DNA of 7,643 bases from Nitrospiraceae bacterium (GCA_025934615.1 JAICXS010000075.1:1-7643), one strand, 5' to 3'. Positions 1-5,694 are shown, counted from the first letter of the stretch. Notes: a model not told the origin generated them from the letters alone. Program-made: numbers and translations.

Positions 1-1
1 A

Positions 2-265
2 TACGGGGTCATCATCGCTTATGCCAATCCCGCTCTTGATTTTCCACCCGCCGAGCGACAAGCCGCAGTCACAAGCTCTTCTCAACCCGTAGCCGCCACG
101 CCTACTCCACCAGTGAAGCCGGCGATTGCTGCGGCTCCACAGGTCAAGACAGAGCCACATCCCTATGATATGGATCAAGTTTTGCTTGATACGAGACAGA
201 AACAGATGAAGGAAATGGAAGATTTATTATCTGAAGGCCGCGACAAGATGAAACGCTATCGATAG
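2..265 (+). CDS. 3' end of an unrecognised protein (partial)
   Basis: The reading frame is open from the left edge and ends at TAG 263-265, giving 87 visible C-terminal residues; the start lies outside the window. The visible part begins with a short hydrophobic stretch (YGVIIAYANPALDF). A low-complexity Pro/Ala/Thr linker follows (about residues 25-52 of the visible part), and the end is a highly charged segment rich in Lys, Glu, Met and Asp, probably helical (DTRQKQMKEMEDLLSEG then RDKMKRYR). The linker plus basic helix resembles the tail of a modular envelope or regulatory protein, but I recognise no family and assign no function. It is followed by a 105-base gap and then an exported LPP20/FlgT-like gene on the same strand, so it could belong to the same locus. 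Confidence that it is coding is fairly high, because of the uninterrupted frame and protein-like composition; its identity is unknown. Confidence 0.7.
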   Translation, partial: YGVIIAYANPALDFPPAERQAAVTSSSQPVAATPTPPVKPAIAAAPQVKTEPHPYDMDQVLLDTRQKQMKEMEDLLSEGRDKMKRYR

Positions 266-320
266 CCGAGTTCCCTATTGACCATTGCCATTAAGTGGCG
301 CTGTCTCATGGTCTAGTATT

Positions 321-348
321 TAAAGTATCAACCGCTATGGTACGATGG
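321..348 (+). promoter_or_regulatory. Candidate sigma-28 (FliA-type) promoter
   Basis: TAAAGTAT at 321-328 matches the FliA -35 consensus TAAAGTTT in 7 of 8 positions. TACGATGG at 341-348 shares the CGAT core of GCCGATAA. The spacer is 12 bases, one more than the usual 11. TACGAT is also preceded by TGG, so it could instead be an extended -10 for a housekeeping sigma factor. Either way transcription would start near 353-356, just ahead of the ribosome binding site at 357-362, leaving a very short leader. The flagellar flavour of the downstream genes is what makes the FliA reading attractive; the -10 half is weak. Confidence 0.35.
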
Positions 349-370
349 GCTCTCACAAGGGGATGTGAGC

Positions 371-1390
371 ATGCCGACCTTCCCCAACAGAGTCTCCCTA
401 CTGAAGTATTTCCTCATCCTGGCGGCTACCCTCAGCAGTTTAAGCCTTTCCGACCACTGTCTTGCCGAACTTCTCACTGTGACAGCAGAGGGAGAATACC
501 TCCTCGGCGATCATGACACCAAAGAAGACGGCACCCGCTTGGCGCTTGAAGCCGCGAAGCGACATGCGTTGGAGCAGGTCGTGACCTATGTAGAAAGCGT
601 AACGACGGCGACGGCTTTGGAAATCACCCGCGACGAAATCCGGACGTACACGGCCGGAGTCGTATTTATCTCAGCACAACACGTCAGTGCGCGGGTAGAG
701 GGCGATCACATTATCATGCATGTCGATGTGACGGCGCAGATCGATCCGGAAGACGCGACGCTGGCCGTGATCACCCTTCGTCAGAATGATGACGCGCGCC
801 AACAGTTGCAACTATTGCGAACCGAAGTTGATGACCTGCAACAACAAGTCGAGCAGATGAGCGCGAAGTTGACCGCCGCTACGTCGCCCGAACAAGTCCT
901 GAGCGCGAGTCAACAGCGCCAGGATCTGATCAATCGCGTGCAATCGGATCATGTCTTGACGCAAGCCTGGACTGATTGGGCGCTCATGTCTCCGACAGCG
1001 TATCCCAGTCCATGGATTGGCGTCGGTCAGGCACAAGGTCTGTGGGCACAAGCCTCTTTACTCTTTCCAGCCAACCCGCATCTCGTGGTGTTACAGCGTG
1101 TGCTCCCTGGACTGGTTCCTCCACATGTCGTTCCTGCTCTCACTTCGGCGCCAATCGCAGCCATACCTCAGACGCGTGATTCTCATCCCATGCTGACGCC
1201 TCGTCCGTCATCCGCCTCTATGGCTTCCCCTTCAATGCCTCTCCGACATCTTCAACCTACGCATCGGCTGCCACCGTCCCTCTCCCAATTTCCTGCCGGA
1301 CCACCACGCATCATGCATCAGCCCTTTCACATGCCGTCTCAGGGCGGTTCAAAGTCGAGTGGTACCGGTCATGGACATGGGCATCGATGA
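371..1390 (+). CDS. Exported FlgT-N/LPP20-like protein with coiled coil and Pro/His-rich tail
   Basis: A 339-residue protein. ATG 371 is chosen because AAGGGG (357-362) sits 8 bases upstream; an in-frame GTG at 365 would be only 2 bases from that site. Residues 1-32 form a signal peptide (basic MPTFPNRVSLLK, hydrophobic core, likely cleavage after CLA), so the product is probably periplasmic or envelope-associated. About residues 35-130 form an alpha/beta domain with the pattern GEYLLGDHDTKEDGTRLALE, AAKRHALEQV, DEIRTYTAG and VDVTAQIDPE. This resembles the N-terminal domain of flagellar assembly protein FlgT and LPP20-type proteins. Residues about 138-190 are Gln/Leu-rich and probably a coiled coil. 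The last 75 or so residues are rich in Pro, Ser, Met and His and end in GHGHGHR. The next gene overlaps its stop by 4 bases. A role in the flagellar basal body or outer membrane is inferred from domain and context; the exact partner is unknown. Confidence 0.85.
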   Translation: MPTFPNRVSLLKYFLILAATLSSLSLSDHCLAELLTVTAEGEYLLGDHDTKEDGTRLALEAAKRHALEQVVTYVESVTTATALEITRDEIRTYTAGVVFISAQHVSARVEGDHIIMHVDVTAQIDPEDATLAVITLRQNDDARQQLQLLRTEVDDLQQQVEQMSAKLTAATSPEQVLSASQQRQDLINRVQSDHVLTQAWTDWALMSPTAYPSPWIGVGQAQGLWAQASLLFPANPHLVVLQRVLPGLVPPHVVPALTSAPIAAIPQTRDSHPMLTPRPSSASMASPSMPLRHLQPTHRLPPSLSQFPAGPPRIMHQPFHMPSQGGSKSSGTGHGHGHR

Positions 1391-1797
1391 AACGGACTAC
1401 CTGCTGGCTCGTGCTTCTGTTCGCCACACTTGGGACTGTTCACGCAGAGGATCGCTCGGGCTCCACACCATCCATTTCGTCGGCCGAGTCAGATATTGTT
1501 GGGGTGGGACAGGGAGATCTTTCAAAGGGTCGGGTCGTATGTGAACGCATCGCGGAACTGGCTGCTCGGGCCGATGTAGCCAAACAGATTCGGGTCCTTG
1601 TGAAAGAGGAGATCCGCGATCGCGTACGAGAACGAACCGGACGAGCGGTAGAGCAGGATATCGAGATTGTGCGAGAAGAGCACGTGAGCGAATTGCTCGA
1701 ACGCGTTCGCATTGTCGAACGCAGTGTAGATACAGCCGCCGGGACCTGTACGAGCAAGGCAATGATGCAGAAACAAAATATGTCGCGTGATCGGTAG
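1387..1797 (+). CDS. Small exported LPP20-like protein
   Basis: A 136-residue protein whose ATG shares bases with the TGA of the preceding gene (ATGA, 1387-1390), so translation is probably coupled. Only a weak purine-rich stretch precedes it. Residues 1-20 are a signal peptide (MKRTTCWLVLLFATLGTVHA, cleavage after VHA). Cys6 is not in a lipobox, so it does not look like a lipoprotein. The mature part carries the LPP20-like start VGVGQGDLSKG (38-48), then a helix with Ala-rich repeats (RIAELAARADVAKQIRVLV), a very charged helical middle, and a final strand-like segment around GTCTSKAMM (119-127). Two mature cysteines (52 and 121) could form a disulphide. LPP20-family proteins include flagellar FlgP and membrane-associated lipoproteins. 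With the upstream FlgT-N-like protein this looks like a two-gene envelope module, perhaps for the flagellum. The family call is moderate. Confidence 0.8.
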   Translation: MKRTTCWLVLLFATLGTVHAEDRSGSTPSISSAESDIVGVGQGDLSKGRVVCERIAELAARADVAKQIRVLVKEEIRDRVRERTGRAVEQDIEIVREEHVSELLERVRIVERSVDTAAGTCTSKAMMQKQNMSRDR

Positions 1798-1926
1798 TGA
1801 TGCGTCCAAACCGGGGGCGTAGATACTCATCACGTGACCTGGCATAAGGCACTTCCTGCATTGGCCTACAGCTCTTCACGGTTCTTGTTTTACACGGTAG
1901 GATGGCGAGTAGAACGAGCGGACTGA

Positions 1927-2091
1927 TTAGGCTGTTGAGGCTAGTGCGTGCAGATAGCCGACAAAATCTTTGCCCGGAACCTCTAGCTGCATACGGCGTT
2001 CGCAAAGCTCACAAATTGTGTGGGTCACTTTTTCTTTCTCGGATCGACTGAATTCGAGGACCTCTCGACACCATGCACATTCACGAATCAT
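1927..2091 (-). CDS. 54-residue CxxC...CxxC zinc-ribbon-like protein
   Basis: A short gene starting at ATG 2091-2089 and ending at TAA 1929-1927. A good ribosome binding site (AGGG, complement of 2100-2103) sits 8 bases upstream. The frame upstream of this ATG has no alternative ATG, GTG or TTG before the divergent control region, so the start is well fixed. The protein has two cysteine pairs, ECAWC (Cys5, Cys8) and THTICELC (Cys27, Cys30), separated by a charged segment (EFSRSEKEK). This is the layout of a small four-cysteine zinc ribbon; His24 is also nearby. The CxWC then H-T-I-C-x-x-C pattern recalls the short cysteine modules found beside PAS and response-regulator proteins in environmental bacteria, but no function is established. 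It is transcribed away from cheZ and converges on the LPP20-like gene. Coding status is supported by the motif symmetry and the ribosome binding site. Confidence 0.72.
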   Translation of the reverse strand: MIRECAWCREVLEFSRSEKEKVTHTICELCERRMQLEVPGKDFVGYLHALASTA

Positions 2092-2149
2092 GGAAGCTAC
2101 CCTAGCATTTATATGTTGCTTAGGTAATAAGACGCCTTCTGTATGGCAT

Positions 2150-2174
2150 GTAAGAAGGTTTCTTACGGTATAAT
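2150..2174 (+). promoter_or_regulatory. Perfect dyad next to a consensus -10 box (probable operator/promoter)
   Basis: Bases 2150-2166 are the perfect inverted repeat GTAAGAA-GGT-TTCTTAC (7-base arms, 3-base centre). It is followed after two bases by TATAAT at 2169-2174, an exact sigma-70-type -10. No good TTGACA-like -35 sits 16-18 bases upstream, so the promoter would need an activator, or the dyad is an operator in the spacer. It lies in the divergent gap between the zinc-ribbon gene (minus) and cheZ (plus). Transcription would start near 2181, giving cheZ a leader of about 190 bases if the start at 2373 is right. The dyad could also control the minus-strand gene. The binding protein is unknown. 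Confidence 0.5.
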
Positions 2175-2372
2175 ACGGCTAAATAATAGGCTTGACCGTA
2201 GCGAGCGTGCCTCACATTGCCATCCCGCAAAGCCCTAACCGACTGGCTCAAGATTTGGAATTCAACGAAGAAGGCCTATCTTGCGAGGGAGCTGAACCCA
2301 TATGCCCGGATGAGTCAAGAGCGAGGCCCAATTAGCCGAGAAGGAATGGTGAACAAACCAACGGGAGGTCCG

Positions 2373-2939
2373 ATGGACGACGAGGAATTGGTCACCAATC
2401 TCGATAGAGTCGCGAAGAATATTGATACAGCGCTCAAACGATTGGGAGAGAGCACGGAGCCCATGAATGCCAGCGCAGCACAACTCCCTCTCGCCAAACA
2501 GTATCTTTCCGATCTAAAACGGATGACGGAAGAAGGAGCGCATGTAGTGATGGACGTGACGGAAGCGCTACAAGAGGCGCAGGGCCGTATGAGCGATGCC
2601 TTGGCCAATGTTGGAGGAGACCGGTCGATGCAAGCGCTTCATGACATATTGATGGAAAATGAAACGCGATTCATTCGCATCTATACGGCTTTATCGTTTC
2701 AAGACCTTGTTGCCCAACGGATCGCCGCTCTCTGCGGCATCCTGGATGACGTGGAACAGAAACTCCTCACCGTCATCACGCTGTTTGGCGTCGAGGCATC
2801 GGAAACGGTCTCGGGTATGGACAAGAGCCAGGCGGGCGTCATGCTGAAGCGTTTGGAGTCGGCCCGGAGTGCCCTCACTCAGCTTGTGGTAGACGATATG
2901 CTCGATCAGTATAAGTATTCCAGCGATTCTGATGAATAA
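2373..2939 (+). CDS. cheZ: CheZ-family protein phosphatase (CheY-P dephosphorylation)
   Basis: CheZ removes the phosphate from the chemotaxis response regulator CheY, ending the motor-switching signal in the cytoplasm. The 188-residue protein is almost entirely helical, as expected for the long CheZ hairpin. The family signature is at residues 109-117, FQDLVAQRI, where Asp111 and Gln115 correspond to the catalytic Asp143 and Gln147 of E. coli CheZ (FQDLTGQVI). The C-terminus (QLVVDDMLDQYKY, 170-182) resembles the CheY-docking tail of E. coli CheZ (VDDLLDSLGF), here with an extra acidic SSDSDE end. ATG 2373 is chosen because GGGAGG (2363-2368) precedes it by 4 bases. The frame is open back to a TTG at 2217 (240 residues), and ATGs at 2310 and 2346 are also possible, but none has a well-spaced ribosome binding site. 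No other che gene is in the window, so its CheY partner is encoded elsewhere or further left. Confidence 0.85.
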   Translation: MDDEELVTNLDRVAKNIDTALKRLGESTEPMNASAAQLPLAKQYLSDLKRMTEEGAHVVMDVTEALQEAQGRMSDALANVGGDRSMQALHDILMENETRFIRIYTALSFQDLVAQRIAALCGILDDVEQKLLTVITLFGVEASETVSGMDKSQAGVMLKRLESARSALTQLVVDDMLDQYKYSSDSDE

Positions 2940-2946
2940 GCGCGGT

Positions 2947-2962
2947 AGTTCAGGGATGAACT
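2947..2962 (+). other. Small GNRA-capped hairpin after cheZ
   Basis: AGTTCA (2947-2952) and TGAACT (2957-2962) form a perfect 6-base stem with a GGGA loop, a stable GNRA-type tetraloop. It starts 7 bases after the cheZ stop. No T-run follows, so it is not a classical intrinsic terminator; it could cap the 3' end of the cheZ mRNA. From here to about 3146 the spacer becomes AT-rich, with a run of eight T near 3087-3094. I see no gene there. Confidence 0.3.
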
Positions 2963-3145
2963 TGCAAGAAGAGACCGGGGGAAAAAAGAGAAACACACCA
3001 GCATGCTTCGATCAATGCGAAAAGTGACAAAAATCGCCACGCATGTACAAATTTGAACTATGTAATTTTGGTGTGATAAGGACTTCTTTTTTTTATTTGT
3101 CGCACCAGTCCTGATGATTCTATTTCTTGCCAGTTATCAACCAGT

Positions 3146-3161
3146 AGGCACTTACCTTGCA
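3146..3161 (+). promoter_or_regulatory. Sigma-54 (RpoN) promoter, -24/-12 type
   Basis: AGGCACTTACCTTGCA matches the sigma-54 consensus TGGCAC-N5-TTGCA at every defined base except the first (A for T). The invariant GG (3147-3148) and GC (3159-3160) are exactly 10 bases apart. Transcription would start near 3172, 41 bases ahead of ATG 3213, leaving room for the ribosome binding site at 3202-3207. Sigma-54 promoters need an enhancer-binding activator such as NtrC or FleQ/FlrC types. Both nitrogen control (urease next door) and flagellar control (cheZ upstream) fit the setting. Upstream activator sites were not identified. Confidence 0.55.
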
Positions 3162-3212
3162 GCAATACCTCTACAAGACTTTCACATTCCTTACGAGTAT
3201 GAGGGAGTACGT

Positions 3213-3296
3213 ATGACGCTGGAAGCACTGATCGCCGCAGGTGTCTTCGGTTGGCTCGTCATTGGAATGGTCATGATGGGACTTGGTATTTGGTAA
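3213..3296 (+). CDS. 27-residue single-span membrane peptide
   Basis: A very short gene from ATG 3213 to TAA 3294-3296, with AGGGAG (3202-3207) 5 bases upstream. After a short MTLEAL head, almost the whole product is hydrophobic (Ile/Val/Leu/Met/Gly/Phe/Trp, ending in GLGIW), with one acidic residue and no other charge. That is one transmembrane helix. Such peptides often act as accessory subunits or regulators of larger membrane complexes, but I do not recognise this one. The frame stays open back to an ATG at 3114 (60 residues). That longer start has no ribosome binding site and would place the sigma-54 promoter inside the gene, so the short form is preferred. The stop is 2 bases from the stop of the convergent ureD gene. 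Confidence 0.5.
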   Translation: MTLEALIAAGVFGWLVIGMVMMGLGIW

Positions 3297-3298
3297 GG

Positions 3299-4174
3299 TT
3301 AATAACGTCGCAGGGCCGGGAACGGGAGACCCCATAATAGTGCCCGAGCAGCCGCCCAAATCGACTCAAATGTGGCATTGAGGTCCGGCGCCGATTTCGC
3401 CAACAGTTTGACGACACGGCCTCGCACCGCTGGCTCCGACACTCCTCCCAAGACCCGGCCCTGCCGATCTTCTATGATCGGCAGAATTTTTTCCTCCAAC
3501 CGCTTCCACACCTCATCCTCCACCGCTTCATTCAAAAGAAACAGCGACGCGACATAGTCCCAGTCTTCTGCCAGTCCAGCGCCACACATCACCTTGTCAG
3601 AGAAGAGACTATAGCGTTCCAGCACCGTCCTTCCTAATGGCGTCGTCACCCGAATCTCATTGTCAAAACTCGTAAACCCCCAGCGCTCCCCCCGTGCGAT
3701 CCGTCCGGCCGCTAACGCGTCCCATAAGATGAGCGTCCCTCCATGTTCTAGAGCGACATGAATCGTTTGATTGAATCGTGATCCCGCGAAAGGAATGGTC
3801 AACTCAGGCGCCCATTCGAGGACGGCCCCCGCTCCAACCGTCAATCGAATCTCTTGTCGAACCGGCTCTGTAGTGGAACGATAGACCCGATTTGCCGACG
3901 GAGTCGAGAAGAGCACATGTGATCCTGGGCCAAGGGCCGCGCGAAGAACCAGATGATCGCCTCCAACCAACCCACCGGACGGGTTCACGAGTAGCGTGTA
4001 GACCGCGCCCGTCTCATCAAGCGGAATGGGCGGAAAGAAATGCCATGGACTTCGGCTACTGGAGTGGCTAAGGATCGTCTTCGCCCCCTGGCGGATATAA
4101 TCCAGAACCAGTTCGCCGTTTCTTCCAATCCTGGTAAAATCGCTCGCTCGATCAGGCTCCACGGATTCGATCAT
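3299..4174 (-). CDS. ureD: Urease accessory protein UreD (UreH)
   Basis: UreD is the scaffold that binds apo-urease and, with UreF and UreG, forms the complex that delivers nickel and CO2 to the active site. The 291-residue product has the family hallmarks in order: NPSGGLVGGDHL (64-75), TPSANRVYRS (91-100), LEWAPELTIPFAGSRF (119-134) and GRIARGERW (157-165). Length is normal for the family. ATG 4174-4172 is chosen because a GAAGG ribosome binding site lies 6 bases upstream and the family-like sequence starts soon after. The frame extends upstream to 4285, but that part lies over the ureG coding region and does not look like UreD. The start overlaps the end of ureG by 23 bases, so it is probably coupled. 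It is the last gene of the urease operon seen here, and no terminator follows before the convergent small gene. Confidence 0.93.
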   Translation of the reverse strand: MIESVEPDRASDFTRIGRNGELVLDYIRQGAKTILSHSSSRSPWHFFPPIPLDETGAVYTLLVNPSGGLVGGDHLVLRAALGPGSHVLFSTPSANRVYRSTTEPVRQEIRLTVGAGAVLEWAPELTIPFAGSRFNQTIHVALEHGGTLILWDALAAGRIARGERWGFTSFDNEIRVTTPLGRTVLERYSLFSDKVMCGAGLAEDWDYVASLFLLNEAVEDEVWKRLEEKILPIIEDRQGRVLGGVSEPAVRGRVVKLLAKSAPDLNATFESIWAAARALLWGLPFPALRRY

Positions 4175-4847
4175 GAGCGACCTTCGTGGAACGAGCGTGG
4201 GAAGACAAGAATTGCCGGACCCATTCAATAACATCCGCGAGTCCAACGCCCATCCACAGATTCGTAAAGATGAACGGACCTTCACCGCGCATCCGTTTGC
4301 TGTCCCGCTCCATCACGGAAAGATCGGCCCCCACGTAAGGTGCCAGATCGACCTTATTAATGATCAACAGATCGGACCGTGTAATGCCTGGACCACCTTT
4401 GCGAGGAATCTTATCTCCCGCAGCCACGTCAATTACATAAATAACGTGGTCGACCAGTTCAGGGCTAAAGGTGGCCGCAAGATTGTCGCCCCCGCTTTCC
4501 ACAAAAATCAGCTCGACACCCTTGATGCGCTTGATAAACGCATCGATGGCCTCTTGATTGTGCGACGCGTCTTCCCGGATGGCAGTATGGGGGCAGCCGC
4601 CGGTTTCAACGCCGACGATCCGATCGGCCGGCAGGGCGCCACGTCTCGTCAGAAACTCGGCATCCTCTTTCGTGAAAATGTCGTTTGTCACCACGGCTAA
4701 GCTGTACTGATCGCGCAATTGTCGGCAAAGCGCCTCTACGAGCGCCGTCTTGCCCGATCCAACGGGTCCTCCGATACCGATGACGGGAACTTTCGCAGCC
4801 CGCGCAAGCGTCGGACCATTACTCTGATGATGGTGATCTCCACTCAT
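4152..4847 (-). CDS. ureG: Urease accessory GTPase UreG
   Basis: UreG is the SIMIBI-class GTPase whose GTP hydrolysis drives nickel insertion into urease. The 231-residue product shows the P-loop GGPVGSGKT (26-34), TNDIFTKEDAEFL (54-66), the nickel-binding CPH motif within VETGGCPHTAIREDAS (Cys85, His87), ESGGDNLAATFSP (117-129), and the guanine-specificity motif NKVD (164-167). ATG 4847-4845 is chosen because it overlaps the ureF stop as ATGA, a typical coupled arrangement; an in-frame ATG at 4913 lies inside ureF and gives an atypical N-terminus. After the chosen start there is a short His-rich head (SGDHHHQSNG). UreG proteins in some lineages carry such metal-binding heads, and here it is only three histidines in a row. 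No strong ribosome binding site is seen, consistent with coupling to ureF. Confidence 0.95.
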   Translation of the reverse strand: MSGDHHHQSNGPTLARAAKVPVIGIGGPVGSGKTALVEALCRQLRDQYSLAVVTNDIFTKEDAEFLTRRGALPADRIVGVETGGCPHTAIREDASHNQEAIDAFIKRIKGVELIFVESGGDNLAATFSPELVDHVIYVIDVAAGDKIPRKGGPGITRSDLLIINKVDLAPYVGADLSVMERDSKRMRGEGPFIFTNLWMGVGLADVIEWVRQFLSSHARSTKVAHDRIRGA

Positions 4848-5530
4848 GATCGGAACAGCCTGGTGGCTAATTGTGAATGACGCATCGAGCAGATGTCCTG
4901 GATCGGCGACCATGAGGTCAGGATCTTCGCATGTTCGGTCCGACGGCTGACGTCATCGATCAACGGCATCCAGCTTACAAGCAAGCGCTGCCCTTCTCGT
5001 TGACCGATCGGCAATAATTTGTACGAGGCGGACACGAACCCCACTGCCGTGTGATAGAGAAACGCCGCCACGCTTGCCTGTCGTGACCATCCAAAAGCAC
5101 CCAATGTTACTCCGAGGCTCACAGCGAGATGTCCCGGCGAACGATCCGTGTCGACCTCAGCGACAAAATGACGCACGGTTGCCGATGACTCTGCCTGCTC
5201 GACTGCACTTCTGAGGATCTGTCGCCCCATCTGTCGGCTTGCCATGCGCGCATCGCGGCTCAGTTTCATGGCGTCCAATTCCCGATCAGCGCCAACTGCC
5301 ACCTGAAGCGCTTCCGTCACCGCAGCGTCATGGCCAAGACCGACAGCCACTGCCTCGCAACGGCCGAGCCCCCGCTCAAATAGGTCCTCCACATAACGCG
5401 ACAGGTCTTCTGCATTCTGGATCAGCTTGCCTTGCACGGCGGCCTCCAATCCAGACGAAAATGCATAGCCACCGGACGGGAAAAAGCTATCGATAAAGCG
5501 GAGTCCGTGGAGAAGCGAAAGGGTATTCAT
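4844..5530 (-). CDS. ureF: Urease accessory protein UreF
   Basis: UreF joins UreD to UreG on apo-urease and acts as a fidelity checkpoint for GTP hydrolysis. The 228-residue all-helical product begins with the family signature: LLHGLRFIDSFFPSGGYAFS followed by SGLEAAVQ (equivalent to the LPVGAFSYSQGLE region). It also contains YVEDLFERGLGRCEAVAV and the conserved late segment GFVSASYKLLPIGQREGQRLL. Length is normal. ATG 5530-5528 gives the expected N-terminus; the ribosome binding site is weak (GTGAAGC just upstream). Its stop overlaps the ureG start by 4 bases. It is separated from ureC by 164 bases, the only real gap in this operon, and that gap holds a large palindrome. Translation here therefore starts independently of ureC. 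Confidence 0.93.
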   Translation of the reverse strand: MNTLSLLHGLRFIDSFFPSGGYAFSSGLEAAVQGKLIQNAEDLSRYVEDLFERGLGRCEAVAVGLGHDAAVTEALQVAVGADRELDAMKLSRDARMASRQMGRQILRSAVEQAESSATVRHFVAEVDTDRSPGHLAVSLGVTLGAFGWSRQASVAAFLYHTAVGFVSASYKLLPIGQREGQRLLVSWMPLIDDVSRRTEHAKILTSWSPIQDICSMRHSQLATRLFRS

Positions 5531-5587
5531 GCTTCACGTTCAACTTTCTTCGATTACAATCATCATGCTTTCCTACCGTCCCTATCA

Positions 5588-5693
5588 CGGCTGATCAAAA
5601 AGGCTTCCAGCAAGGAACCGGAGGCGTACCTCTGGGGTACGTTGAGGATAGTTTGAAGCCGAGAACGCAGCTGGAAGGGTTTTTCATCAGCCG
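5588..5693. repeat. 106-base imperfect palindrome between ureC and ureF
   Basis: The two 24-base arms (5588-5611 and 5670-5693) are reverse complements at 21 of 24 positions, in blocks of 8, 5 and 8 matches. The arms carry GGCTGAT, an A5/T5 run and CTTCCAGC. The 58-base centre contains a second small inverted repeat, CGTACC (5625-5630) and GGTACG (5636-5641). The right arm begins one base after the ureC stop on the minus strand. No T-run follows in the transcribed direction, so it is not a plain terminator. The size and structure suggest a dispersed palindromic repeat (REP- or MITE-like) inserted into the operon, or an mRNA structure that stabilises or attenuates transcripts between the structural and accessory genes. 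A single copy is seen in this window. Confidence 0.65.
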
Positions 5694-5694
5694 C

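Noticed and set aside
1797..1833. GTGATG...CATCAC as a terminator hairpin after the LPP20-like gene
   Set aside because: A 6-base stem with a loop of about 25 bases and no T-run is too weak to call.
1830..1837. TCACGTGA palindrome
   Set aside because: It is only 8 bases long, single, and not linked to any promoter-like element; expected by chance.
1397..2005. 202-codon open frame on the minus strand
   Set aside because: It lies over the well-supported LPP20-like gene and the small zinc-ribbon gene, has Arg/Ser/Leu-biased shadow composition and no domain signature.
3053..3079. TTGAAC (3053-3058) and TGATAA (3074-3079) as a sigma-70 promoter
   Set aside because: The 15-base spacer is too short and both boxes are imperfect; the sigma-54 site nearby is far stronger.
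3040..3100. T-run at 3087-3094 as an intrinsic terminator for cheZ
   Set aside because: No GC-rich stem directly precedes it; only a weak 5-base AT pairing is visible.
3114..3212. 60-residue version of the small membrane protein
   Set aside because: There is no ribosome binding site before 3114, and the sigma-54 promoter would lie inside the coding region.
4175..4285. Longer UreD start at 4285
   Set aside because: The extension is encoded over ureG and lacks a family match; ATG 4174 has a good ribosome binding site.
4173..4700. 175-codon open frame on the plus strand
   Set aside because: It is antisense to ureG; the open frame reflects ureG codon use.
4848..4913. Longer UreG start at 4913
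   Set aside because: The added 22 residues lie inside ureF and are unlike UreG N-termini; the ATGA-coupled start at 4847 is normal.
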